In this document: positions 13,633-24,553 of the stretch, in pieces
Layout of the letters: every line of letters starts with the position of its first letter
Numbering within the stretch: the stretch's first letter is position 1
Assembly: GCA_002794775.1 (NCBI GenBank)
Contig: NBAY01000001.1
Location: 620,001 to 684,000, forward strand
DNA from: Porodaedalea pini
Taxonomy: Eukaryota; Basidiomycota; Agaricomycetes; Hymenochaetales; Hymenochaetaceae
Reading direction: 5' to 3'
Length of the DNA: 64,000 bases
Position numbers and translations under genes: made by a program
Notes under the pieces: model-generated
The model's input: only the letters and a program-made list of their open reading frames with translations
Told to the model about the DNA's origin: nothing
Databases searched by the model: none

Positions 13633-14769
13633 ATGGCACCTTCACGGGGTCCTCAAAGCCTGGCACGCACGCTACACACAACACTCGACAAGCACAAAGG
13701 CGCAGTACACGTCGCCCGCTACGCAAGGGGGTCGGCCAAATACGTGCTCACAGGAGGGCAGGACCGCAGCGTGCGCCTTTGGAACCCTGCAACTGGCTTG
13801 GAGATCAAGACATACGCGGGCCATGGCTACGAGGTGCTGTCCATCACTGTGTATGCCGTTAGTTTCCAACCATTGGTCTTCCGGTGCTAATAAGGGTGTT
13901 TGAAGTGCACATGATAACGTCAAATTTGCCTCGTCGGGTGGAGACAGGTCCGTTTTTCTTTGGGATGTGGCGACCGCAAACACCATCCGAAGGCTTTCGG
14001 GTCATATGGGGAAGATCAACGCAGTCGAGTTCAATGAGGATGCATCCGTAGTCGCAAGCGGTAAGTACGTTTCACGGTTTGCTCTTTGCATTTGTCTCAA
14101 TCTGCGAAGGGTCCTTTGACGGTACCGTTCGCCTTTGGGACCTCCGGTGAGCTTGGGATGCGTTCGTCGTTCGAGAGGTAGTGCTTAGTAAAGGACGTAC
14201 AGGTCTCAATCACGGCAGGCCATCCAGACACTCGATGAGGCGCGCGATGCAGTACATACTCTTTATGTTGGTAGCACATACGTCATGTCTGGCTCAGTCG
14301 ATGGACACATCCGCACCTACGACCTGCGCAAGGGCGAGCTGCGGTCCGACTACCTAGGACAGCCCGTAACCTCGCTAGTCCCAATGCGAGACGCGTCCGC
14401 TGTACTCGCTGCAACGCTCGATGCGCATGTGCGCCTCCTCGACCTGCACACAGGAAAACTGCTGAACGACTTCACCGGCCATGCGAATGAGTCCTATCGC
14501 TGCCGTGCGTGTTTTGGGCACGCAGAGGCAAGCGTCATTTGCGGAGATGAGAATGGACAAGTCTGGGCTTGGGATTTATTGGATGTGAGATTTGCTTTCG
14601 CTCGCCTCGTACAAATATGCTTATGCAGGATCAGGCAAAACCGCTGGCACCGAATCCTCCGCCGAAAGTACATGAGAAGATGATAACATGGGTTGAGCAC
14701 CATCCTATTGATCCAGGAGAAATGATCACCGCCAGTGCAGATGGCACGGTCAAGGTCTGGAAGCAATAG
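13633..14769 (+). CDS. WDR83: WD40 scaffold, WDR83/MORG1 orthologue (310 aa)
   Basis: Five exons: 13633-13850, 13906-14060, 14110-14146, 14203-14584, 14629-14769; total 311 codons, close to the 315 aa of animal WDR83. WD repeats cover the whole protein, with repeat ends such as DRSVRLWNP, DRSVFLWDV, DGTVRLWDLR and DGTVKVWKQ. The family-specific stretch QTLDEARDAVHTL followed by SGSVDGHIRTYDLRKGEL matches the region that distinguishes MORG1/WDR83 from other WD40 proteins. In other eukaryotes the protein is a scaffold for MAPK signalling and is found with spliceosomal complexes. Exon 3 is only 37 nt. The adjacent gene, LSM2, converges on it and is also linked to RNA metabolism, but this may be chance. 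Confidence 0.9.
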
Positions 14770-14935
14770 AAGATATTTCCGTGACCTAAGCTGCTCGCTA
14801 AAAGTATATCATTTCTGCTAAAGTCAAATGAAACAGATATGTAGCATCGTAAACTACCAAAAAAGCTCTCGAGGGACGCTTAGCCTAGTCTCTTCATAAT
14901 CATACTGCAGTGCCGACACGTGTATATATAGGATT

Positions 14936-15491
14936 CTATCTTTTTGTTTGATTTGCAGCCTCTGGCAACAAAAAAGGGATAATATAAGTGTTATTCCCAT
15001 CCGAGAAATGGTTAGGGCACGCACCACGCCGCGTCGCATCCTCTAAAAGCTGCGTGTCCACATGTTGCGCAGGTAACTGCACATAGCGCACCACTGAACC
15101 GCGAATGAAACAATTCTTCACTGCCATCTGCGATATCCATCTTATCAAAATTGACTTGCAGACAAAAAGACAGATCGAGTCAAACGCACCATGTGTGGAT
15201 GACGCGCCTCGTCCAGGACCTTGATGTTGTCCAGACGGATGTTAAGGAATCTAGTTTTGCAAACATGGCTTTATCCAGTTACACCCCCCATAAGGTTGCC
15301 CTGAGACACCCACTGGTCAACAGACTTGAGAACACCGGTGATGGAGAGGTCGTTCTTGAGCTCAACGGTTACAGTCTGGTCTGTCAGAGTTTTGAAAAGC
15401 GAGAAAATGAGCTGTACAAGAACGATGACAGCGGTACGTCCAAGTGAACATGAGCACGTTTGGTATTGAGCGACGGTCATAAGCTCACCAT
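14936..15491 (-). CDS. LSM2: U6 snRNA-associated Sm-like protein LSm2 (about 98 aa)
   Basis: Exons: 15489-15491 (the ATG alone), 15308-15411, 15190-15250, 15025-15127, 14936-14961. LSm2 is a subunit of the LSm2-8 ring on U6 snRNA and of LSm1-7 in cytoplasmic mRNA decay. The Sm1 motif is TVTVELKNDLSITGVLKSVD; the Sm2 motif is AVKNCFIRGSVVRYVQLP, the hallmark of LSm2. The C-terminus DATRREAANQTKR is reached only if the intron 14962-15024 is removed, and then resembles the animal end. The start codon is split from the rest by an intron immediately after ATG. One doubt: the splice at 15251-15307 puts Trp-Val between the conserved VDQ and FLNIRLDN, which the family lacks, so that boundary may be non-canonical or slightly wrong. 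Confidence 0.88.
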
Positions 15492-15905
15492 CTTGTCGCC
15501 GCAACTTGCTGCGTTGGTCTGCAACTGAAAGGCGTCAGGCAAGGATCGACGCACTTTCAAGTTTCCAGAAAACTCAGCGCACGCGTCGTTTGCGGCAAAT
15601 TACTACATAGAAGGAAGAGTAGCAATAAAATTGTCATACTTATTGGAATATATCGTGGTACACTATTTATGAAAGACACAAGAACAGATAGAGTAGAGAT
15701 CAGCGTGGATCGAGTATGCGTACAACTAGAAACTCTCGGATACAGATAGAGGGGAGAGAACAAACAAGAACGCAGAACACAGGACAGCACGCTGCACTGG
15801 AACGAGTATCCGGGAAACTGGGACGTAATGAATCCACAATAAAAACCAATAAAAAGACGAGAAGAAGGAATAGATCGTGCATGACATAAGGTTTACAATG
15901 CCGGT
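15492..15905. other. intergenic between LSM2 start and Medusa-like 3' end
   Basis: This 414 bp stretch holds the LSM2 promoter (minus strand) and the 3' untranslated region of the Medusa-like gene. Short open frames here show no domain and lie in AT-rich sequence. Nothing else is seen. Confidence 0.4.
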
Positions 15906-18307
15906 CTATACATTAACGTCCTCGAGCGGAAGATGGTGGTGTGAGCCAGCAGAAAATTGCGCGTACAGAAGGTCGTGATGGACGTTATGCGGATCCTGTG
16001 CACCGGCGCCATACGCCGCTGCAATCGCTTCGTGATTGCCGTTGGGTGGTGTGTCTGAGGTGGGATAGAGAAGTTCGCTTGCCAGGCTTGAGCGTCGGCT
16101 CCCGAAGACATCATCCGCAAAACTCGTCTCAAACCTCATAGCAGGAGCAGGGGTGTTGTTCCCAGTTCCTCCGTTCATGTCTGTTGAACCGTCGAGTCCG
16201 TTTCCATGTCCTTGGCCACCGAGTGACATCGTGCCCAAATTCACGTCGGACGCGAACGGGTTGGAGAACGCGTGTGCTTGAAGTGGTCCGGGCGTAGTGT
16301 GCAGATCACGCACCCCCTGGTTCGAATAGTACTCATCCGTGTGAGCAGATATTGTTCCAAGCGAGACGATTGAGTCGCGCCGGCGCCAATGGTCCCCATC
16401 AGGGAAGGACAGGTCTTGCGCATGTGGGAAGTAGTATTGGTCCATGGACATCGGCATGGACTCTGGCTCTGGAATGACGGCCATCGACTCAGAATTCAGC
16501 ACTGGAGGGGACTCGATGACCAGATGGAGGGACTGCTGGGAAGATACGGGGATCGGGGACTTCATGAGACCCGAACCTTCGCTCAGCACCTGCGAGACGG
16601 ACGAGGACGATCTGCTGCGAGATGCCTTGGCGGCACGAGCCACTTGACCAGAAGATGAAAGGGATGATGATTCTTGAGACGGCGATAAGTCGGAAGCACT
16701 TCGAGGGATGACGGACTAGAAGGGCTATCAGTTGAGCTCAAGTAGACATGAGAACTCAGCAACGCACATATTTCGAAATAATTTTGTCGAGTGCCTGGAC
16801 AAGCACTGACCACGGAAATACTTTCACGTCCTTCTCAATGTTCCTAGGCTTAGGTGGAGGGAAGTCCATGATGCGCTGAAAAAATGATTCATAGCCGCCC
16901 TTGCTCTTCGACACAGTCGTCGGCTTAAACCCCTCTAGATTACGCCGAATACGGTTCTTCTCTTCAACGGAGAACGGACTGCCAACAAGGCGCTCGAGGA
17001 GATAGATGACATCTACAGAGGTAAACCAGCAGTCGCGCGTTTCCTGGCGGTAGATGCAAGAGATAACGATGTCGTCCTCGTCGTATGCTTCTTGCGCAAT
17101 GACTTCACAGGAGACACGTAGCTTCATGCCAGACTGTTCACGGCCAAATCGGACGAGTCGTCTACCAACTGCCAGCTCGTGAGCAGACCTGCAAGGTGGT
17201 CAGACATAAGAGAAAGGCACACTAAAACCTGTCGCTTACCATTTCTTGTCTAATGAATTAGGATGATGCGCTCTGTCGTTAACAACCCATTCTAATTCAG
17301 CCGTCTGTGCCTCAGCACCGCCAAGTGCTTCCGCAGGTGCGTTAGTCGTCCGCACCAGCTTGAAGCCCTTGTCGACCTGTGGGGGAACAGCGAACGCCTT
17401 CTTCGGACTGTCCAGAATTGGGATAGACTCAGACTCCGGAAGATGATGATATCCCTCAGCGTCCTCCCCCTCCCGCTTGCGCTTGTTTTGTACGGGGGCA
17501 GCCATTTCGGGGAATTTGTACGAGTCGATGGTAGCAGCAGGCATGATCGTCGCTGTTCATCGGGGTGAGAAAAGCACACGATAGAAAGGAGAGAGTGGAC
17601 TCACCGGGCGTCCAGTACGTGAAGGAACCAAACGTGAATGACTCGACGACCTCCGTTGCCGCATCCATGGCCTGTATGGTCAAGGGGACACAGAACTGCT
17701 CGGGGAAGCGCACTTCAGAGTGCGACGGGGCATTCGCGTGCAGTCGCAGCCGAAGGAGGTTCTTCTGCCCGGGCCCTTCCTCTCCGTCGAGGCGAAGCGT
17801 TGGCGGAAGACGCTTTACCATGGTCTTCACCGCCGTGCGTCCGAATACTAGACGAAGTTTCATGCTAGTCAACGACATATTCCGACCAAGAATATCCTCA
17901 TCATCCGTAGTGCCCGAGCGGAGCTCGAGGTTCACTGTGATCGGTATATTCGCCTCGCCTTCGGAAGGAGTATAGTCAATTACAACGATCATGCCGCTGT
18001 CTGAGACGAGAGGCGATGGTGGCCGACACAGAGGCGTTGCTGACTCCGAGCGGGGAGGTTGGGGAGACGGGTAGAGGGGAGTAGCTGACGGGCAGGGGTC
18101 GGAGGATGATGACGAGGCCGGCTGACTGGTTCCGTTTGAGTTGAGACTGGTATGGTAGGCCGCGAGGTTATAGTCGTACATTGAGGCTGAGGGGTAACGC
18201 TCAAAGAGGCTAACACTGTATGCGGGTTCGGCGACAATCGGCGAGACGCGTAATTCATGGTAGAAAAGTCCATGTTCAGTCGTGTTTCTTGGGAGGACAG
18301 CAGCCAT
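15906..18307 (-). CDS. Medusa (medA)-type transcriptional regulator, DUF7082 (748 aa)
   Basis: Four exons: 17605-18307, 17240-17552, 16768-17188, 15906-16715; total 749 codons, introns 51-52 bp. The central block is the signature of the fungal Medusa family: RRLVRFGREQSG, then CWFTSVDVIYLLERLVG, then SVEEKNRIRRNLEGFKPTTV, and PPPKPRNIEKDVKVFPWSVL. The family controls asexual development in Aspergillus (medA) and morphogenesis or virulence in other fungi, including Ustilago (med1). The N-terminal half has an Ig/TIG-like segment near IPITVNLELRS and a Lys/Arg patch (NKRKREGED) that may be a nuclear signal. The C-terminal 270 residues are Ser/Pro/Asn-rich. The upstream 1.08 kb carries no gene, consistent with a long regulatory leader. 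The family call is firm; its target process in this organism is unknown. Confidence 0.88.
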
Positions 18308-19387
18308 AGCACTGTGTCCAACAGCCAGAGAAACAGAACAAAGGTATTTGTCTATAGAAGCTGGAGGTTAGATGCGGGCGGCAGGGAAAGCTAGTAGACA
18401 GAAGGCAGGCTGACAATAAGGGTGTTCCGACGGAGAACTACTGGCAGACGAGGCGGGCAGGAGGAAAGTCAGCAGCACGGGCCTTGATCGTAGGGGAAAT
18501 GAATGGGACGAGTATTCAAACTTCGAACCAACCTTGGGATGAGAGGTTATAAACCGCCTGAATGTGGCTACCAAAGAGTCGATAAGTAGATGGTGCAAAA
18601 TGGAGGGGTGGTGGCCTGAAGTCGAATTGCAACAATCGGAGTAGAAGTACAGCGGCGTAGACCGAGATCTTGGAGTAAGACAGAAAAATGAACGGACTGA
18701 CAGTCAGCAACGACGAAGCATATGCATAGACCTCCGTCCCCGTCTCCAGAGGAATCTGACGAAGATTGCGAGCCGTATGACTGACGACACGGCCTCCAAA
18801 GATCTTGACAGGAAAGGAGTCAGCAGCGAGAGGACAACAATGGGAAAAGATTCTCAATTGCAGATCCGCGCCAACGTGATAGAAAATAGGCTGTACCTTT
18901 GAAGGTAGAAAAAGGTTATCAATGATAAAGAAGGCAGTCGGCGATGAGTACAAAGGTCGGAGGCCGAGAGCGCAGTGACAAAAAGAGAAAGGGGAACCAA
19001 TAGCACGGCGGGCAGCACAGCTCATGAGCTTGCCATCGACGCGGCGCGCACGGCATGAGCAAACGGCCAGATGAAAAGCCCGATTACACCAGACATTGTC
19101 CACTTCTCCATTCTTCAAGCACCCGCCTTAGCTGCCCTGACCCTCGAATATAATTTCTTTATTCTCCGATAAATGAGAATATTAGATCACGATAAATCCT
19201 TGTAGATCGCTTCCCTTCAAAGCATTCCTGCATTTCAACGATACCCAGTACGGCAGGGCGAAAGCTAAAGCTTGCTTCCTCTAATGATCGACAAGCTGTA
19301 GGATAGCGAGGGTACTAAAAACAAAGATTTCATGCTCAGTCGGCCTGATGTGCGAAATGAATTATTGAGCGCTGCCAAAAGTAAAAA
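18308..19387. promoter_or_regulatory. long leader/promoter region of the Medusa-like gene
   Basis: 1.08 kb without a supportable gene, between the Medusa-like start (18307, minus) and the 3' end of the Mediator gene. A 200-codon open frame on the minus strand (18516-19118) has no domain, no signal peptide and composition like the surroundings. It would lie inside the leader of the Medusa-like transcript. Long leaders with upstream frames are common for developmental regulators; here this is inference. Confidence 0.35.
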
Positions 19388-20825
19388 TCAAACATGGAGG
19401 CATGAGATATGGCGCGCTTCCCAGTGGCCCCGTTCTCCATCAGTAGTGTTCAAAGATTCTCTCCATACCCGTGCGACAGGAGGCACATGACCTTCCAATG
19501 GGAGTACACGCCGGCAGACTGAGCAATGGGTAATGAAAAGCTCCTCATAAGAAGTCAAAAGTTCCTGGAAGCGACGAAACAATAAACTTACAGCTTCAGA
19601 TTCTTACAAGCCAATTTGCTTACCACCAGCTGGGTGAAAGACACATTAGGTTCCTTTTCCACCATCCGCGCAATTTGCTGAGTGAGCTTCTGATATACCG
19701 TAAACTCCGAGTGGGAATATGGGCTTTTCTGGGCTCACGCGGAATTTCACATGCATGAAGTTTGACACAAAATGATAGCTGCACGCACCTTTTCTCGAGG
19801 TCCGAGGGCAACCACACTTTCTACGCAGAGCTCTCTGGTCCCTCTATCGCGATCTGGATGTCTCAGTTTTACAAATACAGTAGTCACGTCGCGTATTGCA
19901 ACCTGCACTGTAAGTGGATCCGAGACAAGGCGGGCAGCGCCTGACTTTGGGCGGGAGGGCGCCCAGATTCCGAGCTTGGTTCTAGATCTCTGGTCCAACG
20001 GGTTAGATTTACTCCTGTTATAGTCGCGAATAAACAGGATGAGATCATTTAGACCCTCGATTTTCCTGTCCTTTTGCCGTGGTGGTGGAAAGACGTGCGT
20101 CGCTTCAAGATGGAACGCCGGGAATGGAGCAGGGGAATCCACAGTCGCTATTCGCCTGCCAATCCCAGAGAGATTACTACTTTCAAGCAGTTTGGATCGG
20201 TACGAGACACTCACCGCTTCTTCCGTGCTCGACGGCCATGCAATGCAATATCCGACTTGTCTTGCGCTTCGCTCACGCGCGCTGCCTTGAGTGCACCTTG
20301 CGTTATGTCCTTGACCAGTTCTTCCCTCGCATCGCTTAGCATACGGAATGCAATTCGAGCCTGCGAGCCCATTTCACGCGCCTGCGTTGTGGCTTCAGTT
20401 CCGGCGTCGGCGTTCAGTATGGAGTTGATAGTGTCAGACTCTGAAGGACCATTTCCATCGCCTAACCCAAGTCCCGATAAGCCGCCAAAAGAGATCAGCG
20501 GAGATTGGGAGTGGAATATGAGCAAGTGCGCTGGCAGACCGCGAATCCTTGCCATGCGTGTCTGCAGAGAAGCGAGCACCTGAAGCTGCATCTGAAGTGT
20601 CGTGCTTTTGGAGGGCATGGGAGGTGGTTCTGTCTTGGACTCTTTCGATACCTCACCTAAGGAGTTCGCTTCTGGGTCATCTGTAGCTGACGAAGGTGCT
20701 GCAGGTTGTGTTGGCGGCACGGCGAGTTGAGTTGAAGACGCCACCACAGCTGGCGTTAATTCAGGTTGGGCATCCGGACCTGCTTCTTCCAAGGGCTTGT
20801 TCGAGTTTTCTGGTAGTGCCTCCAT
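19388..20825 (-). CDS. MED27: Mediator complex subunit 27-like protein (419 aa)
   Basis: Four exons: 20215-20825, 19789-20155, 19624-19728, 19388-19564; total 420 codons, introns 59-60 bp. Mediator links sequence-specific activators to RNA polymerase II; MED27 is a tail-module subunit known from animals, plants and some fungi. The evidence is the C-terminal half: a predicted alpha/beta region (LTVQVAIRDVTTVFVKLRH), the stretch SEFTVYQKLTQQIARMVEK, and a terminal zinc-ligand pattern THCSVCRRVLP ... GHWEARHISC. This gives Cys375, Cys378, His413 and Cys416, the arrangement at the end of MED27. The first 100 residues are Pro/Ala/Glu-rich. The N-terminal body (QLQVLASLQTRMARIRGLP, then QARIAFRMLSDAREELVKDI) is helical. 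The call rests mainly on the tail, so it is good but not certain. Confidence 0.75.
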
Positions 20826-21389
20826 GCCTTTGAATCGTGAGTGGGTTAGATAGTTCAGTTGGCGGCCTGGCTCAGAAAGAGCAAACTTGCGTCACGGCGC
20901 TCACGACGCGTCCAGCGCTCGACGCGTCTCGCTGAGGTTTCAAACTCCGCTTCAGAATTCGAAAACCCTTGAGATACTTATAATTAGAATTAAGCAAAAG
21001 TGTTACTATTACAGTGATACAACGAAAATGGCTCGCAGGGCGGACATGTGGTCTCCTCCTGTAAAGCTCGAGGCGTTTTGATTGATGATGTAGACTTGAA
21101 GCCTTGGCGAAGTTAGTCCCAGGCTTTTCTTCTGACTTGAACGTAAATGACGTTCTCCATGCAAAAGTTTTGAGAGAAAACTAGATCCAACAACTAAAAT
21201 TCTGCATCCCGTCTCAGGAGATTCGTTCTGACGATTATCACTGGGCCACAAACTCTACTACTGTACTAGAGCATGAAATATGATACATAGCTAAGACGGA
21301 GGGACGGTCAATTACTTCCTGCGCTTCTTGTTCTAACAAATTAATCAATGGAAAGTACAGCTCGAGTCAATCGAACCAGTTCTTAGACC
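20826..21389. other. intergenic upstream of the Mediator gene
   Basis: 564 bp between the Mediator-gene start and the decayed tail of the first thaumatin-like gene. It contains the Mediator promoter. No coding or RNA feature is seen. The segment flanking later copies of the tandem module (for example 24370-24480) is not evident here, so the left edge of the duplication lies near 21.4 kb. Confidence 0.4.
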
Positions 21390-21533
21390 TCATACAGAGG
21401 AGATAGAAGCACCAGCAGCAGTTGAACTCGAGCTAGCAACAGGAGTATTTGAGCTTGAGCTATCATCAGTGCTAGCGCCAATGGTAGAGCTCGAACTACC
21501 GGGCATGCTTGAGCTACCACCGACGATTGAGGT
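21390..21533 (-). pseudogene. in-frame Ser/Thr-rich tail beyond the stop of copy 1
   Basis: Directly downstream of the copy 1 stop, the same frame stays open for 47 codons to a TGA at 21390-21392. It is dominated by Ser, Thr, Ala and Gly (segments SSSMPGSSSSTIGAS and SSSSNTPVASSSS). This looks like a glycosylated linker or tail cut off by the TAA. It has no hydrophobic GPI signal. It could be a lost C-terminal extension or a readthrough extension. Confidence 0.5.
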
Positions 21534-22450
21534 TTAGTTGCCGGTACTACCAGCTGTAGAGCTTTTAGAGCCACAAGGAGCTCCCGTCTTGCTCGGATCA
21601 GTAAAGTGAGTCGAGCCGCCACAGAATACAACATTAACGCCCGCCTAGATAGACGAGTCAGGATACTGAACAAATCGAATGGAAGCAGTGTGAGATATCA
21701 CGTACATCGGTACCTGGACACGACACTTGCACACAGGTGTCATCGGATTGGTGGAACGCTGTATTGCAGCTTCCTTCACCACCTATCATGAGTTGAGCAT
21801 GCTATGGTACAGAGTAAACGAAGTGAGGAAAACAATGACTAACAAAAAGCGCCTTGTCCAGAGCAGGCACCAGTGAATTGGAAACCAGCAGCATCAGAAA
21901 ATGCGTGGCTAGAGAGGAACAAGGTGAGGACTAATTCAAGCAGAAACAGCGACTCGAAGTACTTACTCTCCAGTCAGTGTTATGTCCACACTATTCGCTC
22001 CATTTCCTGCATTCGACAAATTAATCTCTACCATCGTACAGTGTTCACCGTTGTCTCCGCAGCCGTTGTCGAGATAGCTGAAGACGATATATTCAATATA
22101 CCGCGCAAAAAGTAAGAATTAGTAAGACAATAGAATATACGCACGCAATAGCTGAGTTAAACGGTCCGTTAGTTGTATATGGGTTGCCCGTCGAAAGGGT
22201 ATTTCCGCCTTGTTTTAGCTTAGGCTGGAATTGCGAGTCAAGGGAAATCGATGAGAACAGGATCATCTAATGCTCACAGTTCCATGTCCGCAGCTTTAGG
22301 CGAAAACCAGCGTGAGTACGAGCAAGAAGCAGAAACGCAGGTGCAACAGAAGTTTACTTACTTGTTGGTGAAGGTGATTTCATGAGATTCTGCTGTCACT
22401 TGAGCGACAAGACCTGAGAAGGCTGCGAGCAGAGCAATTGAGAAGAACAT
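21534..22450 (-). CDS. secreted thaumatin-like 'glycopeptide' protein, copy 1 (182 aa)
   Basis: Seven exons: 22362-22450, 22278-22293 (16 nt micro-exon), 22145-22224, 21967-22077, 21844-21908, 21706-21782, 21534-21644; 183 codons, all phases consistent. Residues 1-20 form a signal peptide (MFFSIALLAAFSGLVAQVTA). The mature part starts ESHEITFTNNCGHGT, the typical start of small fungal thaumatin-like proteins annotated as glycopeptides, and has ten Cys, probably in disulfides. Such proteins are secreted and often found near the cell wall; no enzymatic activity is established for this subgroup. This copy differs more from copies 2 and 3 than those do from each other. It ends at TAA (21534-21536), and an in-frame Ser/Thr-rich stretch of 47 codons follows before the next stop. 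Confidence 0.85.
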
Positions 22451-22498
22451 GTTTAGTTTGAGTTGTTGGGAATGGGATGGTTACCAGAGGTGCTTCAA

Positions 22499-22510
22499 CC
22501 TTTTATCGCG
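22499..22510 (-). promoter_or_regulatory. TATA-like element of thaumatin-like copy 1
   Basis: CGCGATAAAAGG on the minus strand, about 50 bp before the ATG. The same core (GATAAAAG) occurs at the same distance in the other two copies, so it is probably the core promoter. Confidence 0.45.
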
Positions 22511-24490
22511 GTTTATTTTGGGGGGTATTTTGCACTTCCGAATTTCTGATTACGGAAAGACGAACTAACAGAAGCATGGCGAGCTCGGTTCAAGCAAAGG
22601 TATGCCCGAAAAATCCGGTGTTAGGCATGCTGCGTCAAGAGTCAAGACGACTGGCAATATTAATGCGCGATCCTGCCGTGACTCGGAGTCATCATTTGTA
22701 GTGCGGATGCAGTGAAGACAAAAAAGGTAGCTGTTTGTCACGTGCCTTAAGATCCTTTCAGGACCTATCAGTATCACCAACTCAGGCTTTTCCCTTCAAG
22801 ATCTCAAGCCTCAACCGTCTTCTTATACTAAGTTATACGCTCAATTATCGGATAAACGGTGTTGATATTAATATTGAAATAGGATTAGACATGCCAAGCT
22901 ACAGTGGGTTGGACTCGGAGTCGAACTCCGCAGCCGCGTGGTTCAAGTCTTCCGTAACTTTGCTTTTCTTGCATAGACTGAAACCCTGACCAGTCGACCT
23001 CAAGCGCGGCCGAAAGCGGAGGACTATGCCGCAAAGACAGCAAGGGGCTCCGAGTCGGCGTCTGCAAAACGAACAACCGACGCCGGTCCTTTCGGTCACC
23101 CTCAGTCCTGGAACTCTTCACCTCGATACGGGGGGGTTCACTTCTCATCTTAGCTAGAGAAAGCTACCATTATAGTCTTCTCGTTCAACCCCCCCCCCCC
23201 CTTTCTTTCAATCCTCTCTGCTATCATCAGGGAATCACCCGTCTCAGTGCTACTCCTGGAGAAGCACGCTGTTGTCTATTCTCGGCCGGTGCTGTGGCGT
23301 GTATAAATAATGAGGGCCGCTTGTCCACCGCGACTAACACGCAATAATAGGTACTCAGTCCGATAAGAATAGTTACAAAGGTCACATACATAGATGAGAT
23401 CAGTCTCCTGGTATGGGACAAAGCAGCTGACGTTGCCAATTTTCGTCGCATTGCTTCCAGAGAAAAGACCCAGGACTTCAAAACGTGCAGGCATTCGTGC
23501 TATCGTGGAGTATGGCCAAGACGCGATGTACTCAAGTGACCTAGGGGCACAAAGCAACTTTCAACGCAATACAGTTCGGGAGGTAGCTTCATCGTGATTT
23601 CCACCCAATTTGAGATGGATTCATATTGGTACTTGCCAACGTCCACAGTCCCATCTGCATAGAAGGAATATTTCATCAATGCTGCGGTATGTAGTAAGGA
23701 CCGAAAGGTGCGGGACTTCTTCACCGGTGTGTATACGTTGAATACCCCAATATATTTACAGTAAGCCCTTGGATTGATACTTTCCGCACTAGCATGCGCT
23801 TCTCAGAGTGCCGTCTGGTTTCATCTACTACCATTGAACTGACTTTTCAAACACCACTATAGGATTGTAAAAGCCTTCGTATACTTCACCGAGCCGTATC
23901 AAGGCAACCAGCTCAATACCATTACAGGGCACACAATAAGGTTGTTTTGTTAAGTAGCTTGGCCACCAAAGATTGCCAAATGCGGGGATCGAGAATAGAA
24001 CGTTATGAATTATCTGCAAAGAGTTAACAGACAAATGACTCCTCTGTAATGTGCTATCGTTGTCTCGGTACAGTTTAGTACAGTAAGCAGTAAGTACAAG
24101 TTTCAATATTCCAGAAATCCAAAGGAAATGACATGTAGGGCTGATGGTGATCATTTGCAAAAATGTCAGAAGTCGCACTAGTTCAGTTGGCCATCACAAA
24201 CTATATTGACACACTTAAGCATGAAATACAATACATGGGTGAGACAGAAAAGGAGTCACTAGCATCCAGTGCTTCTAAATCTAATAAACGAAAGAATGAA
24301 AAGCATAGTGAAGTGAAGCAGGAGCTTAAGCCTCATACTCAGCAAATGGATAGTCTGACCCTTTAGAAATAATTGCCAGAATGCTCCACAATCTTTCCCT
24401 TTGGAAGCCTTTGCTGTTCCAAAGAGAGAAAGAAAAACAGAGAATTCTGACAATTATTATAGAGGTTAGAGTATTATTTTACCTCGTGTC
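22511..24490. other. non-coding spacer of module copy 1
   Basis: About 2 kb shared in large part with 25482-27440. It includes a run of C at about 23189-23201, the monooxygenase-start relic (23769-23850) and a 640 bp piece of unknown origin after the relic. Minus-strand open frames around 23276-23724 read smoothly here but are broken by a stop in copy 2. No gene is supported. Confidence 0.5.
23769..23850 (+). pseudogene. relic of the monooxygenase 5' end, module copy 1
   Basis: About 80 bp aligning by eye with the promoter and first codons of the intact monooxygenase at 29655-29725. Matching landmarks are the GATTGATAC.TTCCGCACTA segment and the TTGAACTGNCT segment. The ATG of the intact gene corresponds to GTGCC here, so the start codon is lost, and homology ends a few codons into the gene. 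Confidence 0.5.
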
Positions 24491-24553
24491 TCGTGTAGAT
24501 GAGCGTGAAGCACCGGCCACACTTGAGCTCGAGCTACTACCAACGGAAGAGCT

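Larger units (their letters stand above)
21390..24490 (-). repeat. tandem module copy 1 (thaumatin-like gene plus upstream DNA)
   Basis: First of three direct repeats with a period of 2.97-2.98 kb (start codons at 22450, 25429 and 28398). It contains the secreted-protein gene, its upstream DNA, a relic of the monooxygenase 5' end near 23769-23850, and about 640 bp shared only with copy 2. Many stretches, such as the sequence around 22900-22990, align almost base for base with 25885-25970. Boundaries are approximate because the repeats are tandem. Confidence 0.8.

Noticed and set aside
18516..19118. 200-codon minus-strand open frame as an independent gene
   Set aside because: No recognisable domain, and it sits in the leader of the Medusa-like gene. 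It is kept only as a possible upstream frame.
22900..22960. Possible tRNA-like sequence (GGTTCAAGTCTTCC) repeated in the modules
   Set aside because: No acceptor stem or anticodon arm could be folded around it; it is only part of the duplicated spacer.
23276..23724. Minus-strand frames in the spacer (for example GLFSGSNATKIGNVSCF) as a decayed SUN-like or other gene
   Set aside because: The frame is interrupted by TAG in copy 2 and is unrecognisable in copy 3; the resemblance to any family is too weak to claim.
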